A stretch of DNA of 7,633 bases from Haloarculaceae archaeon (GCA_028274885.1 JAQCMX010000134.1:1-7633), one strand, 5' to 3'. Shown: positions 1-5,213, counted from the first letter of the stretch. Numbers and translations: made by a program. The notes: generated by a model not told the origin, from the letters alone.

Positions 1-1
1 G

Positions 2-157
2 GAGATGTCACTCGAGGAGGCCCAGCGCGTCGCCGGTGCTGGTATCAAGGCTGCCGCCGAGCGCGATACCGGCTCCGGAAACGGTATCTATATCGCTGAA
101 GTCACTGAGGCGGGCGTTGAGATCAGCGACTACGACCTCAACGAGTTCAACACCTGA
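2..157 (+). CDS. psmB: Proteasome subunit beta, C-terminal end (5' part outside window)
   Basis: Open reading frame entering from the left edge and ending at TGA 155-157; 51 residues are visible. The segment ERDTGSGNGIYIAEVT followed by a short acidic tail matches the last strand region of archaeal 20S proteasome beta subunits, where a helix carrying an 'A..A..AAERD' pattern precedes a conserved SGNG or SGGG turn. The helix here is EEAQRVAGAGIKAAAERD. Beta subunits form the two inner rings of the 20S core in the cytoplasm and carry the N-terminal threonine nucleophile, which lies outside this window, so activity cannot be judged. The gene ends in a tail of acidic and polar residues (ISDYDLNEFNT), usual for a halophile. 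The next gene is convergent, so this is the end of its transcription unit. The assignment rests on the C-terminal signature only; an alpha subunit is less likely because of the SGNG turn. Confidence 0.82.
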   Translation, partial: EMSLEEAQRVAGAGIKAAAERDTGSGNGIYIAEVTEAGVEISDYDLNEFNT

Positions 158-192
158 AAACAGCTGTCTGTCACGATCGAAAGGACTCCCCG

Positions 193-196
193 TTTT
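193..196 (+). terminator. Short T-tract after psmB
   Basis: A CCCCG-TTTT-G stretch lies 36 bases after the psmB stop codon in the 90-bp convergent gap. Archaeal termination mainly needs a T-run, so this is the best candidate there, but the run is only four bases and no hairpin precedes it. Confidence 0.25.
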
Positions 197-247
197 GATC
201 CGGTGGCTTCCTGAGCGAAGAACAACCCAAAGAGTCGTACCAAACTG

Positions 248-487
248 CTACGTTTCGGTATCCGTTCCGGAGGTTTGGTCCTCTTCGAGGTCGTAGCTTG
301 CCGATGCGGCGATCAGAAACCCGATCATCGCCGTCAACAGTGAAACAGCCCCGATGGCAAACACCGAAATCTGAAACACTGTTCCCTCAAGCGTCTGTGC
401 GGACGTGATGACCGCAATCGCGGTCACAAAGGCGATGAGTCCCAGGATCCGGCCAAATCGGCCCTTATCGAACCCATCACTCGCCAC
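248..487 (-). CDS. Small two-span membrane protein (second gene of pair)
   Basis: A 79-residue protein that I do not recognise with certainty. It has a short N-terminus with positive charges (DKGRFGR, residues 7-13), a hydrophobic segment at about 13-31 (ILGLIAFVTAIAVITSA), a short polar loop, a second hydrophobic segment at about 38-62, and an acidic, threonine-rich tail (YDLEEDQTSGTDTET). By the positive-inside rule both termini would face the cytoplasm. The start ATG (485-487) lies inside the end of the upstream gene, overlapping it by 11 bases, so the two are almost surely co-transcribed and translationally coupled. The TAG stop at 248-250 is 90 bases from the convergent psmB end. No catalytic motif or metal ligand is visible. 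Many haloarchaeal proteins of this size and topology carry only domain-of-unknown-function labels. Confidence 0.68.
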   Translation of the reverse strand: MASDGFDKGRFGRILGLIAFVTAIAVITSAQTLEGTVFQISVFAIGAVSLLTAMIGFLIAASASYDLEEDQTSGTDTET

Positions 488-725
488 GACTGTTCACCAC
501 ATTCAGGATGCCATCGTACTCGGGGTTTCCGACCGCATGAACCGACTGACAGATCCAGACGCCGGCGGTGAAGTTCAACAGCGCAACAAACGACAGTCGG
601 CCAATCTCCCCGCTCACGAACAACCCTGTGCCGACAGCGGCGGCAAGCGCCATCACCATGAGTGCGTGCGTGACGAGCGAGCGCACCCCGAAACTCTGCA
701 GACTTCTCATTGTCTCTTGCATCAT
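477..725 (-). CDS. Small two-span membrane protein (first gene of pair)
   Basis: An 82-residue reading frame with hydrophobic segments at about 17-37 (LVTHALMVMALAAAVGTGLFV) and 45-62 (SFVALLNFTAGVWICQSV), then a soluble tail containing GNPEYDGILNVVNSRGE. I do not recognise the family. The longest frame begins with two adjacent ATGs (725 and 722), but the TATA-like AAATAAT (740-734) is centred 27 bp upstream of a third in-frame ATG at 710 (residue 6, MRSLQSFG). Because haloarchaeal transcripts are mostly leaderless with TATA at about -27, the real protein may begin there and be 77 residues. Its stop overlaps the start of the downstream membrane gene by 11 bases, so they form an operon. The basic, helical N-terminus before the first span suggests a cytoplasmic N-terminus. 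Confidence 0.65.
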   Translation of the reverse strand: MMQETMRSLQSFGVRSLVTHALMVMALAAAVGTGLFVSGEIGRLSFVALLNFTAGVWICQSVHAVGNPEYDGILNVVNSRGE

Positions 726-733
726 ATCGTAGG

Positions 734-740
734 ATTATTT
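734..740 (-). promoter_or_regulatory. TATA box of the membrane-protein operon
   Basis: On the minus strand AAATAAT stands in an AT-rich stretch preceded by ACAAG. Its centre is 27 bp from the ATG at 710 but only 12 bp from the ATG at 725, which favours a leaderless message starting at residue 6 of the longest frame. Confidence 0.5.
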
Positions 741-745
741 TCTTG

Positions 746-797
746 TAACTTGGCTCTTACCTAATCCGGTCGGAAAATAGTATCCTGTCACAAGTTA
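746..797. repeat. Spaced inverted repeat TAACTTG / CAAGTTA
   Basis: TAACTTG at 746-752 is exactly complementary to CAAGTTA at 791-797, with 38 bases between. It lies upstream of the membrane-operon TATA box. It could be a regulator site or chance in an AT-rich gap. Confidence 0.3.
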
Positions 798-823
798 GCA
801 TTTAGCTGATTACAGGCGCTAAG

Positions 824-867
824 CCCTCTTCCTCAAGGAGCGACCGACGGGAGCGAGTAGGAAGGGG
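824..867 (+). repeat. Left-end imperfect hairpin with bulged T
   Basis: CCC-T-CTTCCT (824-833) pairs with AGGAAG-GGG (859-867), leaving T827 unpaired, around a 25-base loop rich in GCGA. Its 5' foot (CTAAG) and first bases match the right-end hairpin at 1170 onward. I read it as the left-end transposase recognition hairpin of the element. Confidence 0.5.
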
Positions 868-976
868 ATACAGCGTCGTCATTGTTTCACTTTCACTGCG
901 CGGCATGGCCTTAGTACCCCTGCGGTCGAAATCGGTAGTACGATGCTCGCCACGCTTGCGATGGTGTTCATGCGTG

Positions 977-1026
977 GTTCGAAAATCTGTGATTTTCGTC
1001 ATCACGAAAGACGGAGTCTTTCGAAC
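977..1026. repeat. Twin tandem hairpins with an alternative outer stem
   Basis: CGAAAATC (980-987) - tgt - GATTTTCG (991-998) is followed six bases later by CGAAAGAC (1005-1012) - gga - GTCTTTCG (1016-1023). Both stems are perfect 8-mers with 3-base loops. GTTCGAAA (977-984) can instead pair with TTTCGAAC (1019-1026), which would exclude parts of both small hairpins. It lies inside the putative mobile element. Confidence 0.6.
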
Positions 1027-1044
1027 GACGACAAGAACGCGCAC

Positions 1045-1227
1045 TGTCGGTTGTGGTCGAGTGTCCATTCGGTAGGAGTGGGACACTCCAAACCGCCTAA
1101 AGGGGACTCGCCTGCGGAGTCTGGCATCCCTGTGTCCACGTCGGGTATAAATTCCGACACAGAAACAAAAAGCCCTGTCCTCAACAAGCGAGGGGCGAGT
1201 AGCCCCGAGCGCGGTAGGGCAGGGTAG
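1045..1227 (+). pseudogene. Remnant resembling a TnpB (IS1341-type) C-terminus
   Basis: A plus-strand frame of 60 codons ending at TAG 1225-1227, inside the right-end hairpin. It includes GHSKPPKGDSPAESG and, near its end, SPVLNKRGASSPERGRAG. This low-complexity composition and the run-through into the terminal hairpin resemble the C-terminal tails of haloarchaeal IS1341-type TnpB proteins as I remember them. The RuvC-like catalytic core and zinc-finger cysteines of TnpB are absent, and the frame continues upstream into sequence that looks like the element's left part, as expected if the middle was deleted. No start codon of its own is convincing. It is not expected to make a working protein. 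The assignment is by remembered resemblance and needs a search; a chance frame in a structured RNA region is the alternative. Confidence 0.4.
1146..1153. promoter_or_regulatory. TATA-like box inside the element
   Basis: TATAAATT in a GC-rich setting. On the plus strand it would place a start site near 1176, at the foot of the right-end hairpin, so transcription would run out of the element. TTTATA also reads as a TATA on the minus strand, so the direction is not settled. Confidence 0.35.
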
Positions 1228-1232
1228 TTCAC
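1170..1232 (+). ncRNA. Right-end structured RNA (reRNA/sotRNA-like) of the element
   Basis: Outer stem CCCTGTCCT (1173-1181) with AGGGCAGGG (1216-1224), nine pairs including one G-U, encloses an inner stem GGGGC (1192-1196) / GCCCC (1202-1206) with loop GAGTA. In IS200/IS605 elements the right end of tnpB doubles as the scaffold of the guide RNA of TnpB. In Halobacterium salinarum, sense-overlapping transcripts at the 3' ends of IS1341-type genes have been described. Whether this copy is transcribed is unknown. If it is, the guide portion would be the flank starting at 1233. Confidence 0.4.
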
Positions 1233-1410
1233 TGTGGGCGTTTGATGTGGGTTCGTAGTTATCCTTGGGCCCGCGTGGTTATGTGCGTGTTCCGGGCGGT
1301 GGACCGCCGCGGTACGGACCGACCTGCACGGCCCTGTCGCCGAGGGATACCGTAACGCGCCGGCGATCACAGCGGCCACGTGACCCGCGCTCGCCGTGAC
1401 ACTCTGATCT
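1233..1410. other. Intergenic stretch before the phosphorylase, no gene seen
   Basis: GC-rich sequence with no convincing start codon or coding frame. It holds a tight hairpin GGCGGT (1295-1300) / ACCGCC (1303-1308) with a 2-base loop. The frame that continues the phosphorylase upstream to a GTG at 1380 is unlikely to be translated, because the TATA box at 1411-1418 lies inside it. Confidence 0.5.
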
Positions 1411-1418
1411 TTTACTAT
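1411..1418 (+). promoter_or_regulatory. TATA box of the phosphorylase gene
   Basis: TTTACTAT, preceded by GATCT, is centred about 25-26 bp before the ATG at 1440. This is the spacing of a leaderless haloarchaeal transcript, and it decides the start codon of the gene. Confidence 0.65.
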
Positions 1419-1438
1419 CACCCGCACACAATTGGGTG
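1419..1438. promoter_or_regulatory. Inverted repeat between TATA box and start codon (candidate operator)
   Basis: CACCC (1419-1423) and GGGTG (1434-1438) form an inverted repeat with a 10-base spacer. It begins right after the TATA box and ends one base before the ATG. A dimeric repressor bound here would cover the initiation site. This is inferred from position only. Confidence 0.35.
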
Positions 1439-1439
1439 C

Positions 1440-2165
1440 ATGGGAAAACAACCACACCTGCTCGTCGAGAGCGGGGATATAACAGACGTTGCGTTGGTTC
1501 CCGGCGATCCGGGCCGTGTCGACCGCATCGCGGCGAAGTGTCGGGATGTCGAGACGGTCGCCCAGAACCGCGAGTACAAACTCGTCAACGCGACCTACGA
1601 GGACCGCGACCTGACGATCTGTTCGACCGGAATCGGCGCACCATCGGCAGCGATCGCCGCCGAAGAACTCCACGCTGTCGGCGTCGAGACGCTCATTCGT
1701 GTGGGCACTTGTGGAGCGCTCCAACCCGGCATCGAAATCGGCGATATGGTCGTCGCTACCGGCGCCGCGAAGGACGAGGGGACGACGAAGCGCTACGAGT
1801 CCGAGGCGGTCCCTGCCGTCCCGGCGTACGGCGTGTTGTCCACGCTGGTTTCGGTCGCGCGCGAGCGCGAGAACGATGTCCACGTGGGACCGGTCGTCAC
1901 TGACGATGCGTTCTACGCCGAAACGGAGGCCTACGTCGCCGACTGGGAGACCGCAGGCCTTCTCGCCGTCGAGATGGAGGCCGCTGCGCTCTTTTCTCTC
2001 GCTCGTCGCAAAGGGATACACGCCGGTGGCATCTGCACCGTCGACGGCAACCTTATCGAGGGAACCCAGAAAGGCGAGACAGACGGCGAGGAACTTCCGA
2101 AAAAAGCCAGAAACAACGTGGATCGCGCAATTACGATCGCACTCGAAGCAACCCGTCAGCTGTGA
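1440..2165 (+). CDS. udp: Nucleoside phosphorylase (PNP/UDP family 1, uridine-phosphorylase-like)
   Basis: A 241-residue cytoplasmic enzyme expected to split a nucleoside with phosphate into free base and ribose 1-phosphate. Family landmarks occur in order: GDPGR (22-26) and IRVGTCGALQP (86-96, Arg87) for phosphate; NREY (43-46), whose Arg44 contributes phosphate binding from the neighbouring subunit; STGIGAPSAA (62-71); and EMEAAALF (178-185), whose Met-Glu hold the ribose. The length fits the trimer/hexamer-forming family. The base-binding part is not typical of uridine phosphorylase: the QxR uracil motif of E. coli Udp is not visible in the 154-170 region, while an Asp stands in CTVDGN (Asp202), close to the catalytic Asp of purine phosphorylases. 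Guanosine or inosine may therefore be the substrate. Haloarchaea use a guanosine phosphorylase in a pentose-bisphosphate route of nucleoside breakdown. The ATG at 1440 is chosen from the TATA spacing. Confidence 0.85.
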   Translation: MGKQPHLLVESGDITDVALVPGDPGRVDRIAAKCRDVETVAQNREYKLVNATYEDRDLTICSTGIGAPSAAIAAEELHAVGVETLIRVGTCGALQPGIEIGDMVVATGAAKDEGTTKRYESEAVPAVPAYGVLSTLVSVARERENDVHVGPVVTDDAFYAETEAYVADWETAGLLAVEMEAAALFSLARRKGIHAGGICTVDGNLIEGTQKGETDGEELPKKARNNVDRAITIALEATRQL

Positions 2166-2167
2166 CA

Positions 2168-2181
2168 GTCCTCGCGAGGAC
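2168..2181 (+). repeat. Perfect palindrome just after the phosphorylase stop
   Basis: GTCCTCGCGAGGAC begins two bases after the TGA. It can fold as a hairpin at the mRNA end but lacks a T-run directly behind it, so it may serve 3'-end stability rather than termination. Confidence 0.45.
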
Positions 2182-2220
2182 CGCGGGGCTGAATCCGTGC
2201 CATCCGACTCGCTGACGCGT

Positions 2221-2268
2221 GTACCGCCCGGTTCGTTCGGGCGGCATAGCGAGTATGGCGGTACTTTT
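2221..2268 (+). terminator. Stem-loop plus T-tract, phosphorylase transcript end
   Basis: GTACCGCC (2221-2228) pairs with GGCGGTAC (2257-2264) and is followed by TTTT (2265-2268). An alternative inner hairpin CCGCCCG (2224-2230) / CGGGCGG (2238-2244) uses the same left arm. It sits in the 190-bp gap between convergent genes. Confidence 0.5.
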
Positions 2269-2355
2269 CGGCCCCGATCGGGTATCCCGGCTGGTTCACG
2301 ACCCGAGACAGGCACTGAGCGACAGGATAGGGGTACGGACTCGCAATAATCAGTA

Positions 2356-3786
2356 TCAGTCCCCTGTCGATTCGAGTTGCCCGCCGAGCACCTTGGCTGC
2401 AACGAGTGTCGGATCCCAGACGGGGCTAAAAGGTGGCGCGTATGCCAGGTCGAGTCGCTCGAACCCCGTGACAGTCATCTCATTTTCGAGTGCCGTTGCT
2501 AACTGGTTGATCCGGATTGCAGCCCGATCCTCGCCGGTGACGGTCCCGCCCAGTAACCGCCCCGTTTCCCGGTCGCCGACGAGTGTCACAGTCGTCTCGG
2601 CGTTGCCAGGATAGTAGCCCGAGCGCGATCCGGCGGTGATCGTCTCCGAGACAGGATCGAACCCCGCCGCCCGGGCGCGGTCCTCGCCCACGATTCCGGT
2701 CCGGCCACACTCGAGTTCGAACGCCTTCAACACCGCCGTCCCTGCGATCTTTCCTACCGGTTCCGGATCATCTGCCACGCTCTGACCGATCGCACGGCCT
2801 GCACGGTTGGCCGTCAGTCCTAATGGCACCCACTCGGGATCGCCTGTCACCACGTGTTCTTTCTCGGCACAGTCGCCGGCAGCGTAGACGTTCTCGAGGT
2901 TCGTTCGGCCGTACTTGTCGATCGCGACTGCGCCCGATGTCCCGAGTTCGACGCCCGTCCCCGAGAGCACCTCGACGTTCGGACGGATACCGATCCCGAC
3001 CAACACCAGATCGACCGGGAGTGAGCCGTCCGCCGTCTCGACACGTCTGACACGGTCGGTCCCGTCCAGTGTTTCGACAGTCGTCTCAAGATGGACGTGA
3101 ACACCCCTATCCCGGAGTACCTCGACCACGCGGTCGCCGACGGCCTCGCCGAATGGCGGTACCGGCAGGGACGAACGCTGGTAGAGGTGTGTCTCCAGCC
3201 CCCACTCCCGGAACGCCTCGGCCATCTCGATGCCGACGTAGCCCCCACCCACAATCGCAACGGTTTCGGGCGGTGTTCGGGCGAGATACTCGGAAACGTC
3301 GACGTCGACGTAGCTCCCGTCGAACGCGGACGCGTCGGCTTCTCCAGGCGGCGCCAGCAGGGCTCTGATCGCCGCGGCGGCACTCATATGATGGAGCGTG
3401 AACACCCCGTCACGCTCGGTTCCGTCGATCGATGCCGTCCGTGCACGTGCGCCGGTCGCCACCAACAGATCGCCATATGCCTGTTCTGACTCGCCATCCG
3501 GCCCCCGGACGCCAACGATCTGCCTGTCAGGGTCGACCGAGACGACCTCGTGGTTGCGCCGGAGGTCGATCCCGCGCTCACGCACCGCCTCGGGCGACAG
3601 GGAAAGCAGATCACCGATCGAGTCGACCTCCCCCTTGATGTAGTATGGCATCCCGCAGTGGGCATACGAGATCCACTCGCCGCGCTCGTATACGATCACC
3701 TCCCGCTCAGGGTCCTCACGCCGTGCCTTACTCGCTGCACTCAGACCGGCAGCGTCACCGCCGACCACCACAAACGGCTTGTTCAT
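2356..3786 (-). CDS. FAD/NAD(P)-dependent disulfide oxidoreductase, CoA-disulfide reductase-like
   Basis: A 476-residue flavoenzyme of the pyridine nucleotide-disulfide class. Order: N-terminal FAD Rossmann motif VVVGGDAAGLSAA (6-18); single active-site cysteine in SYAHCGMPYYIKG (Cys44); ATGAR (110-114); NAD(P) Rossmann motif IVGGGYVGIEMAEAF (178-192); second FAD motif VYAAGDCAE (300-308); and a C-terminal dimer domain (about 340-476) with YAPPFSPVWDP starting at Tyr449. A lone CxGxPYY-type cysteine plus the C-terminal YAPPF tyrosine is the pattern of CoA-disulfide reductases and related NADH oxidases, which use a Cys-S-S-CoA intermediate. A stretch of roughly 25 residues before the second Rossmann fold (146-172) looks longer than usual. 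The ATG at 3786 is set by the Rossmann start and by a TATA box 27-28 bp upstream. Haloarchaea use gamma-glutamylcysteine rather than glutathione as main thiol, so the true substrate is open. Likely monocistronic. Confidence 0.83.
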   Translation of the reverse strand: MNKPFVVVGGDAAGLSAASKARREDPEREVIVYERGEWISYAHCGMPYYIKGEVDSIGDLLSLSPEAVRERGIDLRRNHEVVSVDPDRQIVGVRGPDGESEQAYGDLLVATGARARTASIDGTERDGVFTLHHMSAAAAIRALLAPPGEADASAFDGSYVDVDVSEYLARTPPETVAIVGGGYVGIEMAEAFREWGLETHLYQRSSLPVPPFGEAVGDRVVEVLRDRGVHVHLETTVETLDGTDRVRRVETADGSLPVDLVLVGIGIRPNVEVLSGTGVELGTSGAVAIDKYGRTNLENVYAAGDCAEKEHVVTGDPEWVPLGLTANRAGRAIGQSVADDPEPVGKIAGTAVLKAFELECGRTGIVGEDRARAAGFDPVSETITAGSRSGYYPGNAETTVTLVGDRETGRLLGGTVTGEDRAAIRINQLATALENEMTVTGFERLDLAYAPPFSPVWDPTLVAAKVLGGQLESTGD

Positions 3787-3810
3787 ACGCCGATGTCGTA
3801 GCCGGGACTG

Positions 3811-3816
3811 AAATAA
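3811..3816 (-). promoter_or_regulatory. TATA box of the oxidoreductase gene
   Basis: TTATTT on the minus strand, centred 27-28 bp from the ATG at 3786, fits a leaderless transcript. On the plus strand the same bases read AAATAA and could in principle also serve the divergent HEAT-repeat gene, with a leader of about 50 nt. Confidence 0.6.
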
Positions 3817-3838
3817 GTGAACACCGATCGGCCGGGAA

Positions 3839-3846
3839 CGAATACA
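3839..3846 (+). promoter_or_regulatory. Possible TATA box of the HEAT-repeat gene
   Basis: CGAATACA is the only AT-rich element at a workable distance other than the AAATAA at 3811. It would give a leader of about 23 nt before the ATG at 3893. Weak match. Confidence 0.25.
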
Positions 3847-3892
3847 CACCGATAGACTCGAAACCACGGGTCCCCTAGCTCGTGTCAAGAGA

Positions 3893-5125
3893 ATGTCGCT
3901 GTACGAACACGAACGGGAGGGGAATGCCCAGGAACTCATTCGGATTCTCCAGGAGTCCGGGAACCCAAACGTAAGGAGACGGGCGGCAGAAATTCTCGGC
4001 CGTCTCCAGGAACACGACGACCGACGTGACATCGTCACGGCACTGGTGAGAGCGGTTGAGACGGACGAAGACGAGGCTGTGGTCGCGGTGGCGATCGACG
4101 GCCTGGAACAGCAGGGTCAGGACGCATTGGAACGACTCATCACGAGCATGGCCAATGTGGATCTGGGGGACGACGCTGCCGACTGGGCCAAGGCGAAAGC
4201 CTTCGTTCGTGCGCTGGGAGCCGAGATCCCGGAGTTACGAATGGCCGCGGCCAACGCGCTCGGGGAGATCGAACAGTCCGAGGCAGTCCCCCAACTCGTC
4301 GAACGGTTCGACGATCCGGAACCGGGTGTGCGCGCTCGCACAGCACGGGCCTGTGGACAGATTGCGGATCCGCGCGCGACCGATGGCCTCGTGGGATTGC
4401 TCTCAGATCCCAAAGCCGGCGTCAGACGGGAGGCGGCCGACGCCCTCGGCCGGATCGGGAACAGACAGGCACTCCAGGCGCTGCTCACCATGTACGACGA
4501 CAACAGCGAGCGTGTCAGGCAGATTGCAGTGAGCGGTTTCGGGAAGTTCAGCAACGACCAGCCTATCGAACACCTCACCACCGCGCTGGGCGACAGGTCC
4601 CCAGCAGTCCGACGGACTGCGGTTTTCTCGTTGATCGAACTGCTCTCGAACGTGCCGGCCGACCAGAGCCACGGGATCCGCGAAACCGTCGTGGAAAAAC
4701 TCTCTGCGACCGAAGACGAGAGTGTCGTCGAACCGCTCGTCGAAATTTTGGAGGAGAGCACACAGACCGCCCAGCGGCGGAATACGGCCTGGCTCCTCGG
4801 CCGGGTGATGGACGACGAGAGCAACCGCGCCGCCGTCGACGCGTTGATCGATGCACTCACAGGGGGTGGACAGATGACCAAACAGTTCGCCTCGACCAGC
4901 CTCGCGGAGGTCGGCGGAACCTACGTCGAAGAACAACTTCTGGAGATTGCCGAGGACAGTGAGGCGGATAGTGAGGCCCGCGGACAGGCGATTTTCACGC
5001 TCGGTAAGATCGGCGACAGAGAGACAGCCCAGCGACTCGAGAAGCTGATCGACGACACCGGAAACGACCAGGTTCGTCAGAAGGCATTCTCCGCGCTCTC
5101 GAAACTGGGCGGACACGGCATGTGA
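3893..5125 (+). CDS. HEAT-repeat taxis protein (OE2401F-like archaellum switch factor)
   Basis: A 410-residue, very acidic, all-helical protein made almost wholly of about eleven to twelve HEAT/PBS-lyase-type repeats of roughly 31 residues. Clear units include 128-158 (ending RARTARACGQIAD), 159-190 (REAADALGRIGN), 191-221, 222-252, 311-342 and 376-407 (RQKAFSALSKLGG). The first repeat starts at residue 11. There is no signal peptide, membrane span or catalytic motif, so a cytoplasmic scaffold is expected. Its place directly before cheF1 and opposite cheF2 matches Halobacterium salinarum OE2401F, a HEAT_PBS protein that binds Che proteins and archaellum accessory proteins. Deleting that gene locks rotation clockwise and abolishes tactic responses. 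Such proteins are reported in the taxis regions of motile haloarchaea but not other archaea. The start ATG has no clear Shine-Dalgarno sequence; its promoter is uncertain (possible TATA at 3839-3846). Confidence 0.82.
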   Translation: MSLYEHEREGNAQELIRILQESGNPNVRRRAAEILGRLQEHDDRRDIVTALVRAVETDEDEAVVAVAIDGLEQQGQDALERLITSMANVDLGDDAADWAKAKAFVRALGAEIPELRMAAANALGEIEQSEAVPQLVERFDDPEPGVRARTARACGQIADPRATDGLVGLLSDPKAGVRREAADALGRIGNRQALQALLTMYDDNSERVRQIAVSGFGKFSNDQPIEHLTTALGDRSPAVRRTAVFSLIELLSNVPADQSHGIRETVVEKLSATEDESVVEPLVEILEESTQTAQRRNTAWLLGRVMDDESNRAAVDALIDALTGGGQMTKQFASTSLAEVGGTYVEEQLLEIAEDSEADSEARGQAIFTLGKIGDRETAQRLEKLIDDTGNDQVRQKAFSALSKLGGHGM

Positions 5126-5166
5126 GAGGATGTGCCTGCACACTGTGGGTGTGTCTGCCTGGAAAA

Positions 5167-5174
5167 GTTAATAC
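5167..5174 (+). promoter_or_regulatory. TATA box of cheF1
   Basis: GTTAATAC after GGAAAA is centred about 43 bp before the ATG at 5214, predicting a start site near 5197 and a leader of about 17 nt. With 88 bp between the HEAT gene stop and cheF1, this suggests cheF1 can be transcribed on its own besides read-through. Confidence 0.5.
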
Positions 5175-5213
5175 AGGCGCGCCACCAACCGTCGGATAGT
5201 TCCGGTCACAGAG

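Larger units (their letters stand above)
814..1232 (+). mobile_element. Probable non-autonomous IS200/IS605 (IS1341-type) derivative
   Basis: A 419-bp stretch with no intact gene. Seen directly: near each end there is a hairpin in the same orientation with related sequence, beginning AAGCCCT, then a CCTCAA core and AGCGA. The left one has stem 824-833 / 859-867, the right one stem 1173-1181 / 1216-1224. The left stem has one unpaired T (827). Family knowledge: IS200/IS605 elements lack terminal inverted repeats and instead carry same-strand imperfect hairpins at both ends, and IS608 hairpins carry an extrahelical T. They are cut beside short target motifs; TTAC at 810-813 stands 10 bases before the left hairpin and TTCAC at 1228-1232 lies just after the right one, giving the proposed borders. 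The interior has a TnpB-like C-terminal remnant and no TnpA. Short derivatives of this kind (PATEs) are known in haloarchaea. The exact borders are inferred; the right one could lie further out. Confidence 0.5.

Noticed and set aside
36..296. 86-residue plus frame at the left edge
   Set aside because: It is out of frame with the clear proteasome beta end and serine/arginine-rich; a shadow that then runs into the convergent membrane gene.
802..1086. 94-residue minus-strand frame across the left part of the element
   Set aside because: It is basic and low-complexity and reads straight through the hairpins. It is better explained by element DNA than by a gene.
1002..2402. 466-residue minus-strand open frame opposite the phosphorylase
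   Set aside because: It runs antisense through the whole phosphorylase gene and the element's right end and has no family motif. It is the usual long shadow frame of a GC-rich gene.
3786..4038. Upstream extension of the oxidoreductase to 4038 on the minus strand
   Set aside because: It would cross the TATA box at 3811 and run antisense into the HEAT gene. The FAD motif begins right after the ATG at 3786, as in the family.
4117..5143. Two long minus-strand frames (254 and 246 residues) opposite the HEAT-repeat gene
   Set aside because: The plus frame has clear HEAT repeats over its full length. The minus frames are serine/arginine- or valine-rich shadows with no domain.
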